DNA of 64,000 bases from Acanthaster planci (taxonomy: Eukaryota; Echinodermata; Asteroidea; Valvatida; Acanthasteridae), in contig NW_019091516.1 of the NCBI RefSeq assembly GCF_001949145.1, positions 479,196 to 543,195 on the forward strand, in the 5' to 3' direction. The notes beneath the pieces are model-generated. The model was given only the letters and a program-made list of their open reading frames with translations, was not told where the DNA came from and searched no databases. Numbering within the stretch: position 1 is the first letter of the stretch; every line of letters begins with the position of its first letter. Both the position numbers and the translations under genes were made by a program. Shown in pieces: positions 11,159-24,520 of the stretch.

Positions 11159-12374
11159 GGCTAAGATAGTTGCTGGTCGCTTTAGTCGATACCAAAGCAC
11201 CGTACCCGTCCCCCGTCCAGACTTTTTATATGACGTGAATGACATGGACGTCGCGAGGGGGGCAGAGGTGGTACTCCCACCTCTCCCAAAAAAATTAAAA
11301 TTAAAGGAAATAAATTAGATTTTAACAAAAAGGGGACTAAAAGAGAAAGAAAGGATGAATTGAAATAAAAACTCTACTTTGGGTAGAAATCATCTGAAAT
11401 GTCACCTTTCCGTCATCCATTGTTTGCCATTTTGCTGCCGATGAAATTTCCTTCCCCCGTGCTCTCGTCACTTCAATTGTGACTCAGTATTCAGGAAGTA
11501 TGAAATTCTGAGATCTTTTTTGTTTCATACGAAGCAGCGCAAAGGCAATCCTCTCGCTTACGTCACCTAAAAGATATCTGTTAGGTGCGACCACGATCCA
11601 GAGCATAGACTGCATCCAAATCTGTTTTTTTAGGGAGATGTTACGTCCTAACTCCATTAGTTATACAAGGATACGCGCAGACAATAGGCCTAGCAACATA
11701 ATGACTGGTATAAATTTTGCCTCGTTACATGGGGTTGCAGGTACATTCCTTTGTGTTGTGTTTCACATAGCTACACCAGCAGTAAAAGCAGATTATTGGT
11801 ACCTGTAACTTTCCCATGTTCTCTTTTGAATATTTTATCATCAAAACGTTTCAGTTTGTTGGTTACTTAAATCATTCATTGCGCAACAGTACTCTCCAGT
11901 CGCATTTTTTTCTTTTGGAAAACACAAAATTTTGAAATCAATTCCACTTATCTCGAGTGTAAAATTGATTGCGTTCAGTGGTTTGGCCTAGTTATTTGAA
12001 TTATTATTCTGTTCATTTCTTTACTTATCCTAAGATCAGCCATTTAGTTAACTTTTTTCGGATGACTTTATTATTAAATCAAAGGGGAAAACAGTTATGA
12101 CAAAACCGAAAGTGATTAATTGAAGGTCCATGAAAGGGGGTTTTTATTAGTTATAATTGAAAATTGTTCGTATTTAAACGATATCCAAAATGTGAAAGTT
12201 GCTGATTTGATTAATTAATGCGATTAATAAATACGAGAAGTTTTAAGTTTTAGGCGAAACGTTCCCGTACATTTGAGAAGACATCGTCGCACGTCGCTAA
12301 CGCATTTATGCTTGTCTTGGGTCGAGTCCACAAAATTCAGTCCAATATTTGGGTATTTACAGATTATACCGAGC

Positions 12375-12640
12375 AAAAATACATCTTGAAAATAGTTCGC
12401 GGTACCCGCTCTTTCACGTGACTCGGACCGGCCAGCCGACCCCGGCCAGCTCGGTGGTCGAGTGGTTAAGACGTCTGCATTAGNNNNNNNNNNNNNNNNN
12501 NNNNNNNNNNNNNNNNNNNNNNNNNNNNNNNNNNNNNNNNNNNNNNNNNNNNNNNNNNNNNNNNNNNNNNNNNNNNNNNNNNNNNNNNNNNNNNNNNNCC
12601 CGTTATATAAATTAACATCTCCCCAACGCAAAAAAATACA
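12375..12640. repeat. Second copy of the tRNA-like inverted-arm element, broken by a gap
   Basis: 12375-12483 matches 35117-35226 almost base for base: ATACATCTTGAAAATAGTTC, then CTCGGACCGGCCAGCCGACC, then the tRNA-like GGTGGTCGAGTGGTTAAGAC. After the N run, 12599-12633 is the reverse complement of the left end of that element (35014-35053, GCGTTGGGGAGATGTTAA). The copy is therefore probably full length but unresolved in its middle. Confidence 0.75.
12484..12598. other. Assembly gap (115 N)
   Basis: A run of unresolved bases. It falls inside a repeat that forms long inverted arms, which explains why assembly failed here. Open frames crossing it are artefacts. Confidence 0.98.
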
Positions 12641-13550
12641 TCTTGAAAATATACCGAGTAGATGTGTTGCCAAAGGCTACGGTAACACGTATAAAGATGG
12701 GACAAGCCTGCATAAGTATCCAACCAAAGCGGAATTTAGACATCGAAAGTCAGACTGACCAGAGCCAAATGGTCAGGACCGACAAGCTCCAAACTGTGCA
12801 GTGGGCATTTCTAGCCACTTTGTTTTCTTCCGAACATAGGACTCGTTTGAGATTTCATGAACTTTCATGAAACGCGAACGGCCAACTGTATGAAATGCTT
12901 CCCAATCGGACCGTTCTATTCCACTCAATCTACTTGTGTGTAATAATTGGTTTCGTTTGTAAATAACACAGACGGTCCGCAAGAAAACGACACCGAGACA
13001 TTCGCGGAAGAAACGCTACGCTACGCCATTCCACCAAAAAAATATACAAAATGGCCGTCGAAACTTGGAAAATGTTCGCCAAAGAAATGCCTTTTTAAGT
13101 GACAATGTTGCCTCTTGAAGCCAAACTGATACTCCAGTTTTATGTGATTTGTTAATGGTCAGCTATTATGTTGACGATTGGGGCTGCATATTCTAGTAGC
13201 AGGGACAAAATGGGCAAAATGTGAACTGTGGGAGAAACATCGTTGAACGCCCGTTATTCCTGCGTGCGTGTTTGTATAGGCCTTCTCAGCGACTCAACGC
13301 AGACAGTCGGCAAAGTTGAACTGGGCTCAACTTTGTCGATCCGTCTGGGGCTGGTTTGCGTTATGCGTGGGTTATCGGCGATACCTCCGTTTAACATGTT
13401 TCCATAATGTCTAGGTTGCAGTTTGCGTCTTGATCGCGTTGCTCTCTGCGTTTCTTTTACGTTGATACGGAAACCAGGCTGTACACCAGCACGTTATGCG
13501 GTGACCGTGTGCGCATACTTTTACCGTGTGCGCGGGCATCGTTTTTGTGG

Positions 13551-13574
13551 ACATGTACATGTACATGTACATGC
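13551..13574. repeat. ACATGT/GTACATGT simple repeat
   Basis: Four tandem ACATGT-type units form a self-complementary tract, followed by related GCATGTATGCAC sequence. Confidence 0.85.
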
Positions 13575-16307
13575 ACCTATGCATGTATGCACGTCGGTGT
13601 AAGGGAAAAACCCGGAAGTAAAATTAATCCCTATTCCGTTTTAATGCTGGAACTAAAACATTTTCTTAATCTGTAATCTATGATCTCCCTTTAGGTTATA
13701 AGATCCTTTCCTGTAGGCTTACACTAAGGGATTTTATACTTGTTATCTCGTTTGGATAGCATTTTTGAAACCTCGGTTAATAATGATTTGCTACCAGCTT
13801 TTTATTCGTCAGTCCTCTTTTATCATCTCCCCTTCTCTGTCTCCTCCCCCTCCTCTCTCTCTCCCAACAGTCTCCCTCCCCACCCGTTCCCCCTTAGACA
13901 GCCCCCCCACCTTTGTCCTTTGCTACCTCACCTTGTCGATATCTCATGATTCTCCTTTGCTACCATTTCCCTTTTGCTATTCATACTCGTTACATTTTCA
14001 CCCTCGTGTAAGGGTCGGAGAGACACCCCCCCACTGCCTTGCTGCTGCACATTAATTAAGTTCATTCTCGTTTTCTGCCCCATATTAACTGTGTCCTGCA
14101 TTACTTTCCGAGTGATTGTGTCGTTCCCTGGTTTTATACAATCGATATTTCATATTATTATTTTGTTTTTACAGATGTCTTATTCATTCACGCCGATTTA
14201 TGTAACAAAAAACTCTCCTGCTGCAGTTTTTTATACACAAAAAGAACACAATTTGTATCCTGCAAAGCCAACTTTGGCCGCTTAAAAAGATTCACCAACT
14301 AAAATGTAGTGATCAAGTTCCATATTGTCTATTCTGCTACCGGCCGATTCATATATACGCTTATGCCAGAGCATCTAAGACAAGCACATTGTACACTTTA
14401 CACAATAAACTCTGTTTCTTTCGCAACATGTTTCATCCAATGAAGACTGGGGATAAATTTCTCAACGGCACAGTTGTCTTGCACGGAAATTTCAAGTGTG
14501 TGGATACGGCCACGATGCACACACGTGCTATCGAGTAACCAAGTTGTTTTGGTTTACGAATTTTTGACACGTTTATTAAAACATGTTGTGCATATGTTAT
14601 ACGCTTTCATGTCAGGGTGAGGTACGTGGATTTAAGGTTTGACAATTACTATTAACACAGAAAAATATTTAGATACCTAAGGAACACTGGTCTGTTTTTA
14701 TCGTCTGCCAAATGGTGCATCATGTTAGCTTTGCAGAAAAATCGAATGTCAACCGTAAAAGACTATTTTCGTGTTCATATCACTGCACTACTAAATGAAA
14801 TGGGCCTATGGTCATATCATACTACATCATTCTCCAACATCCCAGCAGAAACGTATTATATAACACTATTCATCGGAAAACTAATGAGCTTTTAAATACT
14901 TGATTAACAGATACCTCTGAAATTTACATTTCTTTAATGTTTAGTGGGCATGTAACAGACCACGATCTCAGAAAATCACGTTTTACAAACAGAAATTTAC
15001 AAACGACTGGTATGATATCGTTTTTGCCTAGAGGACAAGGACAAATGTTAGTGCATCGCCTTCAACAACAGTCAGTGACATCAAAAACCAGTTTATGCGG
15101 GTTGATTCCACTTCAATATGCCAAGGGAATGGACTTTGAAGCAAACCGTATGGATCGAAATTTTCGAAAGCACTAACCTACCCGCAAGCAAGCATAGCTC
15201 AAATCAGGCAGAATGAGTTTTTCGGGGCCGGTCAAAAGGATGACAATTTTCTGGACGATAATTTCCCAAAAGATTTGTCGAGTAGGTCAAGTAAAATTAG
15301 CCGAAATTTAAATTTCACTTTCGAAATTCAAAAATGATCAAGCATTTTGCGAGTGTGATCATAAACATTCAAAATAAGACACGAATTCAAAAACTGGTGA
15401 TGACGAATCATCCTGACAGAGAGTCGTCTTGGGATCTGAACAAACGGCAATAAAGATTCAAATTTATTAATGTATAGTCTACTCTAGACAGCCGATATAA
15501 AACAAATTCCTTTCAGATTGTTATAAATTTCAGTAATCACTCGTCTTCAAAACATATATCACTTGATAAAATTTACAGTGATAAAGCTATAATAAAATAC
15601 TTCTCGATATCAAATAAAGAACCTGTTATCTGGTCTGAATTAATAATTTCCAGCATAATGAGATGCGAACATATTATATATAAAATTACTCTTCGCGTTT
15701 TAAACTTTGTATTTAAAGTCAACGCTAACACGTTTTAATGTGTGTTTAATTTTTTGAGAAACTTTATTTCTCAATTTTTTTTTATCTCGCCTTTTTCTTT
15801 TGGACCGCTGAAAACCTGTCTCCGGTGATATTGAAGCCAAACCCATTTTTGTATGTAGGCCTATAGCCAGTCACCATTGCGTCTACAAACCAATCCTTTC
15901 GTGACTATAAATGACTATTCTTGCTCCGTAAGGATACATGTAAGTAGACCCTTTGTTCATTTATTTGTTGTGTATAATAGTTTATTAGCAGGGGACCAAA
16001 AATCTTAGAAATCATTTTCCACGGCTGTATTTTGCTTCAAGAAATCACCACGTCACAGGATTCGTCCATCCGCCTTGAGCATAAAAACCATATGTTGAAA
16101 AGAGCCAGGTTGGTGGGGAGTATTCATTTTGTTGGGAGCGCCAGCGACGCGACCGTAACGTATGCATTGCGTAGTCATTTGTGAACCAGTGAGGTGTAGT
16201 TCCCACCACAGAAGCCTGTTGCTAGGAAAATTGCACCCTTGCTCTCTAGGTCCAGCTTGGGGCTCTCAGGGGTTTAGCTCACATTCATTGTGCCGTTTCT
16301 TCCAGCC

Positions 16308-16313
16308 TTTTAT
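16308..16313 (-). promoter_or_regulatory. Candidate polyadenylation signal for array gene 2
   Basis: TTTATT on the + strand reads AATAAA on the - strand, about 40 nt after the stop codon at 16353-16355. A second copy lies at 15960-15965 and would give a longer 3' UTR. Confidence 0.4.
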
Positions 16314-16352
16314 TGCGAGATGAAAATGTTTAGTTAGTGCTCCTGAACATGA

Positions 16353-18132
16353 TCAAACCGTTGTTTCTAATACTGTGTCCGAATAACCCGAGGAGCTGCC
16401 GCCTGCATCATTCTTTTCGATGATCCGATAAGACACTCCAACCACGCCCTGTTTCCACGATTCCTTCCCCAAGGCATCCATCACACCGACAGGGTCCAAG
16501 ACGTCGTGCCGGTGCGCCGACGAGAGGAAAGTGTGTCTGTCGGAATGGGGACCCAGGTTGAATGTGCGGCTCCGAAGACCACGTGTTGTGCTGCGGATTC
16601 TGGCCTTGGCGCGGTTGAGATTCTTCCTCTGCGAGTGCCAGACCCCCTTGAAGACGATGGAGATCAAGCTTAGGCCGAGGAAAAAGTACACCAAGATGCC
16701 CAGTTTGTAGCTCCAGTCCAGGGCGTAGGAGTCGCCTTCCCTCTCCAGGCCGTAGATGACGTCCCCAAAGCCGATGGTGCTGAGCGAGACGAAGCAGAAG
16801 TACTGAGCGCGCCACCATTCCCAGGGCTCTGTATGGGTGAAGATGACGGAAGGTAGGAGAACCAGAAGGATCCACAGTCCCATGAGGGTGATTGCACCCA
16901 GAAGAAACCGTCGGGCATTCTTTGACCTGATCACCTCTAAGCACTTATCAGAGCACCGGGTAAACCTTTTCCAGAGCGCGTTGAAAGTGTCGCCCACCAT
17001 GGAGAAGACGACGTAGCACAGCGGTACCCCAAGAACTGCAAAGAACAGGCAGAAAACCTGCCCACCAACAGTTTTGGGTGCCAATCTACCATAGCCTGCC
17101 AGGAGAAAAAACTCACGTTGTAAAACGTCGAGGAATCTACTACAGTTGAAACACAGCAACATTTATAACATTTTAGTGGGAATATGGGAACGTCTTCAGT
17201 CTGATTCACAATTGGCTAGCAGCAACGCAAAACCGTGACGTCAGATCGACTACTCGTGCTTCTAAATCACAAAAGCTAACACATTTCGACTCAAGCAAAA
17301 TTCTCCGCAAATATTCCGTAATGTCGAATTGCTTCTCTTCGACCCCGAACCCGAAGTTTGAACTAGCCTTTACTGGTTACCGTACCATAGCTACGGTTGT
17401 CACTTTTTTTTTTTAAGAAAGGATAACGTCTCTTCGCGGCAAGCATGCAATGGGTCCAAATAACCGCAGATAAATAAAACTGATTACGATCTGATTAAGA
17501 TTCACGTTTACCGTGAATAGACGTGTCGTCCACATCATAATGTGTTTTTATTCATCTCGGGAATTAAAAGCGTTGGGGAAGTTTCTTTTATGACAAATCA
17601 AATGACGCTCCCTCCCTGCAAGTAAAATCTTAACACATGCAGCTGAGGTTTTCAGTTTATAAAGTGCATACTAGATAAAGATCACGTCGGTATCACATGC
17701 TGTTAATATGTTTGTGTTTCGTCCTCTTTCGGCCAAGGTCATTCATCGATGAAATTTGTATTTGCTAAATTCGTTTTTAACAAAGATAACGCTTTAGCAG
17801 TACTCACCAATAGTTGTGACAACGCTAGATGCAAAAAGAATGGAATTCGGCCATGACCAGACCGCAAGTAGCTCGTTGTGACTGCTGGCCATCTCCGAAT
17901 AGAATGCTCCCCTCGAATACGCAACTCCTGCCTTCTCCATCAACGCTATCACCTCGTCTGGTGTCGCACCGCAGGCATAGTGGCTCTGAACGAAGGCGCC
18001 CAGCTCGCCGAAGAACTTTTCCTGGGCCCGGGTTACCTCATCCCTTTCTATCAGAATAATGACGAAGGCACCGGCGAACAAGTAGGCCAAGAAGGCGGCG
18101 AGGAGTAGCAGGCACTTCTTCCAGGGTTTCAT
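16353..18132 (-). CDS. Two-pore-domain K+ channel, array gene 2 (355 aa)
   Basis: The only minus-strand K2P gene of the array. Exons are complement(17808..18132) and complement(16353..17095), joined in phase 1 within the first Gly of filter 1. The start MKPWKK at 18132 is the first ATG in frame. Protein order: M1 about 6-28, cap loop with Cys54, P1 VVTTIGYG (GYG 109-111), M2 about 121-146, M3 about 173-196, P2 STIGFGD (GFG 217-219), and M4 about 238-260 ending in FKG. The tail of about 90 residues contains a VSYRII motif shared with gene 3 (LSYRTV) and ends in ETTV, a class I PDZ-ligand pattern. After filter 2 it has GFGDVIYGLE, close to GFGDIIYGME in gene 3, which marks these two as nearest relatives. 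Donor GTGAGT and acceptor GGCAG are canonical. The TALK/TWIK-like subfamily is inferred from the filter and P2 sequence. Confidence 0.93.
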
Positions 18133-20330
18133 GATCACGACGAATCAAGGCCTTGTCGTTCGTGCGTGCGAGTGATTGATCATTGTCGAGATCAGAGTAA
18201 TAAAATGTGATTCTTTCCTTTCTGTCCTTGCGCTTGAGAGGCCCAATTGAGTGAGAGTTTAGGATTTGATTAAAATAAAACCATTTTTCTCAAGTGCCAT
18301 TATATATATACCTGCCCCACAGAAAAACTGAGCTACATGCATATATCCATTGTACAATGCTGCAGTTTCTTCTTGCAAAAAGGAAAGACAAAAAAATGCG
18401 GGTTGAGAGGAATGGTATAACAAGGTCATCTTGATTGGAAGTGTTTCGAAGGGTAGCTTGCAAAGCGTTCACGACACACCTGTCTCAGTCAACCTCACTT
18501 TCAATTTGTGTTTCACTATGTCAAACGGTATTTTCCTTCCTTTTTGATTTATATGTTAATACATATTTCTGTTGCCCACATTCATGAGCAAAACTGTGAT
18601 GTCACCCAGGGATCCGAAACCTCGATATTACATCGCTTTGTACACAAAAAATTCTGCTCGTATATGACTTTTGTCAGACTAAATTTTGTCTGTTATTATT
18701 TTTGTCTACTGTTTTATATTACGTACTTATCACTAAGCTAGCAATCAACAAATCTCTTCTGAGACACGTTTCCAGTGAGTAAATTCTGGTTTACAATTTG
18801 AGGAGAAATCTTACACAAATCTTCCCTGGATGACATCAAAACAGCGCCCTCAGTTGTTCAGGAAATGCACAGATAATTTTAAATATATTAAAAAGTGCAA
18901 TGTCTAGTGCATTTACCCTAAATTGGGATGAACGTAGTTTTCACACATTGAACAGGAACATACAGTTTCAAAAAAGCTTCGAAGAAAATTCACTGCAGAA
19001 AATACGTCTTAATTAATACAAAAAGTAGCACTCAGTCCACATCACCGCTGAAAAATAGACCGTTTGTTTCACCAGTCGTCTAACACCATCTTTTAATGGC
19101 GCTGCTGCTCTTTCAAAGCCAACTTTATCGGACAAAAAACAGTGCTTTGCCATTCTGTGCGGTATTAATGAAAATTATTACACTTTTGAATAAGGGCGCC
19201 TAAGTTACTTTAATATGGGGAAAAGGAAACTTATATTGCAAAGTACTGCAGCTAGAAGAGGGCCCGGGACATCTTTGGAACGAGAACATTTTTAGACTAT
19301 TACACTGAAATAAAAAGGGCATCGAAGAAAACAAACAGGCAACCCAGTGCCCCCCCTCCCCCCAGTTGTTGAGTGGGGCTTAACGGATAGGCCTTTTTAT
19401 GGACGACTCACAATTGCCCCCTCCCTTGAAAAGTATTGTTCTGCCGCCGTTCAATGCAAAAGGCACTTGGTACACAATATTGGGGGAGGGGGTTCCCCCT
19501 ATACCCGCCCTACATGATATGCCACTGGATACTTAACGTGTGCCGCACTCACTGAGTGCAGATAAAGCATGACAGGCAGGCATGAACTTTCATATAATGA
19601 AGTCAGGGCCGACGGGGCGAAGATGCTTCGTCGATCCCCTCAAAGTTGACAGGTGTAATGACGTCGTTATTTTGCCGTTAGGGTTGACAGAGAGATTTGA
19701 GTATTGTACTGATATGATTCCACCAGGTTGGGAGAATGCTGAGTCTGATCCCAAAGTCCCTTTTGTATTCGTCATTTGTCACGTGTTTGTAGCTGTCATT
19801 TCTCTGCCACCACTGTGCCATTATCACGGCAATCTCCGCCACTTTCAAAAATAAATTCCTGGATAAAATATCTTTTTGAACGAAGAACAATTGCCCAATT
19901 TATGGGGTCTGATATCCTTCGTGTAAACAAAATGAAAACGCACACTGTATAGTTACATTCGCTTTGTCAATACATAAAGCTGTCAGAAATTATCTCAACC
20001 GAAACCATTGACCTCCATTTTGTGTCACAACACCCATCTTTGGATGAATTGATGAGGTTGAATATCACTGCACAGAGACAACTCATGAAGGGTATATACT
20101 CTCAACTTGACTGTCTACCATTGCAAACCAGAGCATAAAGGAACCCGCATATTTTGAGAAATGTAATGGTTCTGTGATCGGGTCTTCGGCTTCTATGCGA
20201 TATGTATGTAATGTGTTCAGTCCAAAACTATTCACAAGCACGAGATTTTCTTTTTTTTTTTAGTTAGACCGTTTTATCAGCTGGATACGTATTAACATTC
20301 CATTTAACTCTCCCACTGAAAGCTGTCAAA
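18133..20330. other. Shared divergent intergenic region between array genes 2 and 3
   Basis: 2.2 kb separate the start codons of two head-to-head K2P genes. Both promoters must lie here unless a far upstream noncoding exon exists. I see no TATA box or motif cluster that I can defend. C-rich tracts occur near 19350 and 19480. No coding exon is supported. Confidence 0.5.
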
Positions 20331-22453
20331 ATGAAGGCTTGGTTGAAATCGCTGATACTGATTCCAATATTCATCGTGTACATCTTTCTGGGGGCGTATG
20401 TTTTTCACAAACTCGAGGAGGGGAACGCGGCCGCTGAGCGGGAGGAGTTTTTCAAGTTCCTGATACCTTTTGCGATCAACCACTCAGACTGTCTATCGAG
20501 TGACGCTCTGCTCTCTGTCCTGGACCGGGCTTCGGAAGCCAGGGCCAAGGGTGTGATGTACCCCTCCCAGGTGTTGGCCGGGCAGTTGGTTGGCTTTTGG
20601 AGTTGGTCTAATGCCGTCGTGTTTGCGGCGACCATCGTTACAACCGTAGGTAAGATGTTGATATCACTGCTTCAGGTCTGTTCAACAGGTTGGTGGGCTC
20701 TTTTGAATGTTGGCCGAGCTCGTGGGCGTCGTGGGATTTTTTTCCTGGGGGGGAGCACGAATCGGCTTAGTACTGAGAGTTTACAGCGGGAAAGGGTTAA
20801 TTTGATTATTTTTAATCGGTCATTACAGATTCCTTTCATTTTTTGTTTCATTTCTTCCGGTCTCCCCCCTTTTTTCCGCTGTTTGTAGGGGAACCCCCTG
20901 CCCATTTCCAACCCTCCACGGCCAAGCTATCATGTCGCCGTGCTGTCGCTATAAAGTACCGTTTGTCGTTTTTTTCTTCTCTTCCCACTTGATTAAAACA
21001 TTTTCTTTACAAACGAATGGGGAAATTCAACATTCATATAAATACATTGAAAGAAAGACAGAGGTCTTATTAGCCATGCCCGAGGCGGTCTCAGCGCTTT
21101 ATGTCGTATAGGGAGATTATCAGGCCTCACGCACGGGACCCACGGCAAACGCGCCATTGTGTACCATCACGTACGGCGCTCCAACCCTCGTACGGTGCAA
21201 GTACTGCAATACGGCAGACCAGACCAAGCTACGCGTACACACACAACGAACATTTTGGAATTCATGTACCAGCGTGGCCCAATGCATTCATGTAACGGGT
21301 CCACGCACCTCATGAGTAGTAGGCTACGCATACGCCAGATTCGCCCAACTCCAAGTGGTGGCCCTGTGACGTGTGTTTCAGTCGTAGACTGGAGGTAGAA
21401 TGTTCCCTTCCTGAAGTAATTGTCTCAAGTTTTGGTGGTTGAGATGTTTTTTCTTCATGTTGGTGGTTGTAACCGCAAATTCATTTATCTTGTAAAATCA
21501 GCACATAAGCCTATTCTTATAATGATCGCCATAGGCCTACATGTTGGTCATATAGGACCAGAATCACGAGATACTTAAATCCAGATATTTGAAAGTGGGT
21601 TTTGTTTATCTCTTCACAAAACACAGGGTATGGAAGGCTTGTGCCCATAACAGCCGTCGGTCAGATTGTCTGTATCTTCTATGCTATCTTCGGTATCCCT
21701 CTATGCTACAAAATGCTGTCAGTGGTCGGTGATACCTTCCACAGTCTCTGGCATCACTCTTTCCGACTGTTCGACCGGGCTGCCGCCTGCGTGAAATCTC
21801 AGCGCACCCGCAAAGTATTGGGGGTGCTGGTAACCTGTCTGGTTCTCTGGATTTTCTTGGTCATGATTCCGGCCGTCATCTTTGCCAACACGGAATCATG
21901 GTCATTGGTGGACGCCCAATACTTCAGCTTCGTGTCTCTCAGCACCATCGGCTTCGGAGACATCATCTACGGGATGGAAGACCGGCTGGCCACAGTCAAG
22001 CAGGACTGGCTGTACAAGATCGGCATGCTGGTCTACTTTCTGATCGGCCTCAGCGTGATTTCTATCGTCTTCAAGGGGGTATGGCGCGTTCAGAAGGCGC
22101 GCATCAAACGCGCCCAGAAGACTACTCGCCAGTTTTGGCAGAACCGGGGCGGTCGGCACCGCAACTACTCGCTGGGAACTCCCGAGGCCATAGACGAGGC
22201 CCTGCTGGCGAACGGCTTGTTTACGCGCAAGCGAAGCGGCGACGTGGTCGAGCCTGTCTTCGAGAAGCACTCCGCTGGAGACGATGAGGAGATTGATAAG
22301 ACAATGGCCATGGATGCCATGGAGGTGAGAGACAGGAAAATTTCCATAATCTCCCTGTCATACCGGACTGTCTCGCTGAGACAAAACTTGGCTGATCGAG
22401 ACTTGCGTCATGGGTTGTGCAATACTTCGTTCCTAGAAGAAGTCCACCCGTGA
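20331..22453 (+). CDS. Two-pore-domain K+ channel, array gene 3 (381 aa)
   Basis: K2P leak channel with exons 20331..20649 and 21627..22453, phase-1 intron in the first Gly of filter 1. The start MKAWLK has a good context (AAAATG) and matches the paralogues. Protein order: M1 about 6-27, NHS glycosylation site at 50-52, cap Cys54, P1 IVTTVGYG (GYG 107-109), M2 about 119-144, M3 about 171-194, P2 STIGFGD (GFG 215-217), and M4 about 236-258. It has the longest C-tail of the set (about 120 residues), with a basic stretch after M4 (KARIKRAQKTTR), an acidic patch (GDDEEIDK) and an ISLSYRTVSL segment shared with gene 2. The C-terminus (EEVHP) is not a PDZ ligand. It lies head to head with gene 2, its closest relative. 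Plain reading of the exon 1 ORF past the donor gives an artefact tail, so 20650 is taken as the splice donor. Confidence 0.94.
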
Positions 22454-23043
22454 TGTGACCACCTGACTCCACGTAGAACAAGAAAAAAACATTGCCAAGA
22501 AATCAACCTTTGAATGACTAAAAGTCAATTTAATTTGTTACTTTCATTGTTCCTCAAGAAGCACCAGTGCCAGAGAGCACACTTGAAAACGAAATCCCAT
22601 CATTGTAAGCACTTCCTTTACATTGTAATTTTAAAGAATTCGAAATAGAGGACATAAAGAATTTGCCTTCTAAAGTCGATATATTTTTGTCTCAAGGACA
22701 AACGTTAGGCCTACAAGTGAAATAACTTCGGTTTTCAGATGTAATTCTATTTTTGTTACTTGCGTCTTTTGAGAAGATCTAGTTAGAAAAGGTAATGAAA
22801 AAGTTTTTGTGAGGCATTTTCAAATATCGATGGCATATAGTTAGGATCATTTTACAGTCTAAAATGCACTTTTTGACTCATTGCCCAATCACAAATAATG
22901 AGGAGACATGTTTATTTTCACTCACTTTCAAAACTAAGAAAAGTTTTGTGAAGCTATGTGAATTGTCACTTTGTTGTTGTACCTTATCATTAAAAAAGCG
23001 ACAGGTCGACGTAACAGTCGCATCATTTGTTTGCATTCTTTAA

Positions 23044-23049
23044 AATAAA
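23044..23049 (+). promoter_or_regulatory. Candidate polyadenylation signal for array gene 3
   Basis: AATAAA about 590 nt after the stop codon, followed by a T-rich stretch (TCTTTTGTTTTGTTTCT). Confidence 0.5.
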
Positions 23050-24125
23050 GTGGAAAGTTAAATTAGGAATGCGTCTTTTGTTTTGTTTCTAAGAAAATGA
23101 CTTTAAACAAATTTCACGAATTTCAAAATATGTCTCGCGTGTCTGCTGCATTAATTATATCACGTGACTGACACTTTTATGTGAGATTTTGAATACTCTA
23201 ATAACGTTTCAATTTTGGACGCATCAGTCCCTAAATATCCACTTATCTCAGAATGCGCTGAATAGTATTGGAGTAGAAAGAAACTAGCCATGGAGATCTC
23301 CCAATTTTCACATTGATCTTTAATCTCAGCTTTTATCTGCAGTTTTGAAGAGCTTTGAAGTTATTCGCCCCAAACAAGTCCAATAGTGCCACAGGAATGT
23401 CAAAATAATAAGATGCAAATAAGCAAAATGTCACAGTATTTCAATTTATTATTGGGCATTGATTGTGAAGAGTATTGGAAAACAGCCTAATGCTCATGTC
23501 AATCGATAGCCACCCCTTAACAAGAGGAGGCGCTTTGTTTTCCAACTCCAAGGAGAGACGTGTGAAACGCTTGGTACCAGCATAAAATAACGGCCCGGTT
23601 TACAGTGCTGACCTTGACTTGAATCAAGTCAGGCTTACGTTTCTCTTCCCCAGTCAGCCATCCCTTCGCATACATAGTACACGGTCGTTGCGCTCGGATA
23701 GCTATAATAATTTTTGATGGTTTTCCGAAGATGACAGTGAAAAAGTGTATAAGCTGAGAGAAAATGACATTGAAATTTGTGCCCCTGTACATTTTCACGG
23801 GGTCGCTCAAGCGCTGAAGCTTTTGCCTCAACATGCCATTTATGCGCATGCGCACATAAATTACAATTTATTGGTAGAAGGTCTGTTGTAAAATGTGTGC
23901 TACCAGTTAGTAAGTCCAACTTGAAGGATAAGCCAACCAGACCCCTGTCGGTGATTTATAGTCATTCATTATTGCATATGAACGACGTGATCTTGCATAA
24001 TGTATACGGAATTTCCACCAAAGTACATGTAGTCAGACTTGTAGACTCGTTCATTGTAGTAGCGGTATGAATGCCGTAAAACAAGTCCAGCAATTTGATT
24101 GACTGTTACCTGTTTAGGTAGATGA

Positions 24126-24163
24126 GCTGATTCGCCGCTTTATACAAACAGCGGCGAATCAGC
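24126..24163. repeat. Perfect 14-bp hairpin (GCTGATTCGCCGCT)
   Basis: GCTGATTCGCCGCT at 24126-24139 pairs perfectly with AGCGGCGAATCAGC at 24150-24163 across a 10-nt loop. No T-run follows and the setting is eukaryotic, so it is not a bacterial-type terminator. It may be a remnant of an inverted-repeat element. Confidence 0.7.
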
Positions 24164-24520
24164 AGCTGTAGCTGTCGGATTCAAGTTAGGATTTCTGAAG
24201 TCACAGTAAAAAGTGCACACAAGAGGGCGCAAAGCAAGTAACAACGCTCGTCCTCCATAGCCAATTAAAGCATAAACGCTGCCATGTTGCATGTGCATGC
24301 CATAAACTACCAGCGATAACCGGTTGTTTCAAGTTGTTCCCGGCGTTCGAGCGGCCGACCCACGAACAACAAATCGGGCTGTTCGTGAACATACGAGAAC
24401 AGGCCGCCCAATCTCGACCATAGAGTACCAAAGTGTGACGTCACTGCGAACCAAAAAGTGTAGTGCAAACAAATGGAGTATGCGCGCGTGTTGGTTCGTG
24501 CGCTGATTTTCACTCTAATG

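Larger units (their letters stand above)
11159..16352. other. Intergenic, no supported gene
   Basis: AT-rich DNA with an assembly gap, a dispersed-repeat fragment around that gap, an alternating ACATGT stretch and pyrimidine tracts near 13830-13920. No exon with family similarity was found. The last 400 bases hold the probable 3' UTR of the minus-strand channel gene. Confidence 0.5.

Noticed and set aside
10763-11318. Overlapping ORFs on both strands (160 and 120 codons)
   Set aside because: They lie in and just beyond a TIR element, with no domain resemblance and repeat-derived composition.
13740-14285. Pro/Ser/Leu-rich overlapping ORFs
   Set aside because: They derive from a pyrimidine-rich low-complexity tract read in several frames.
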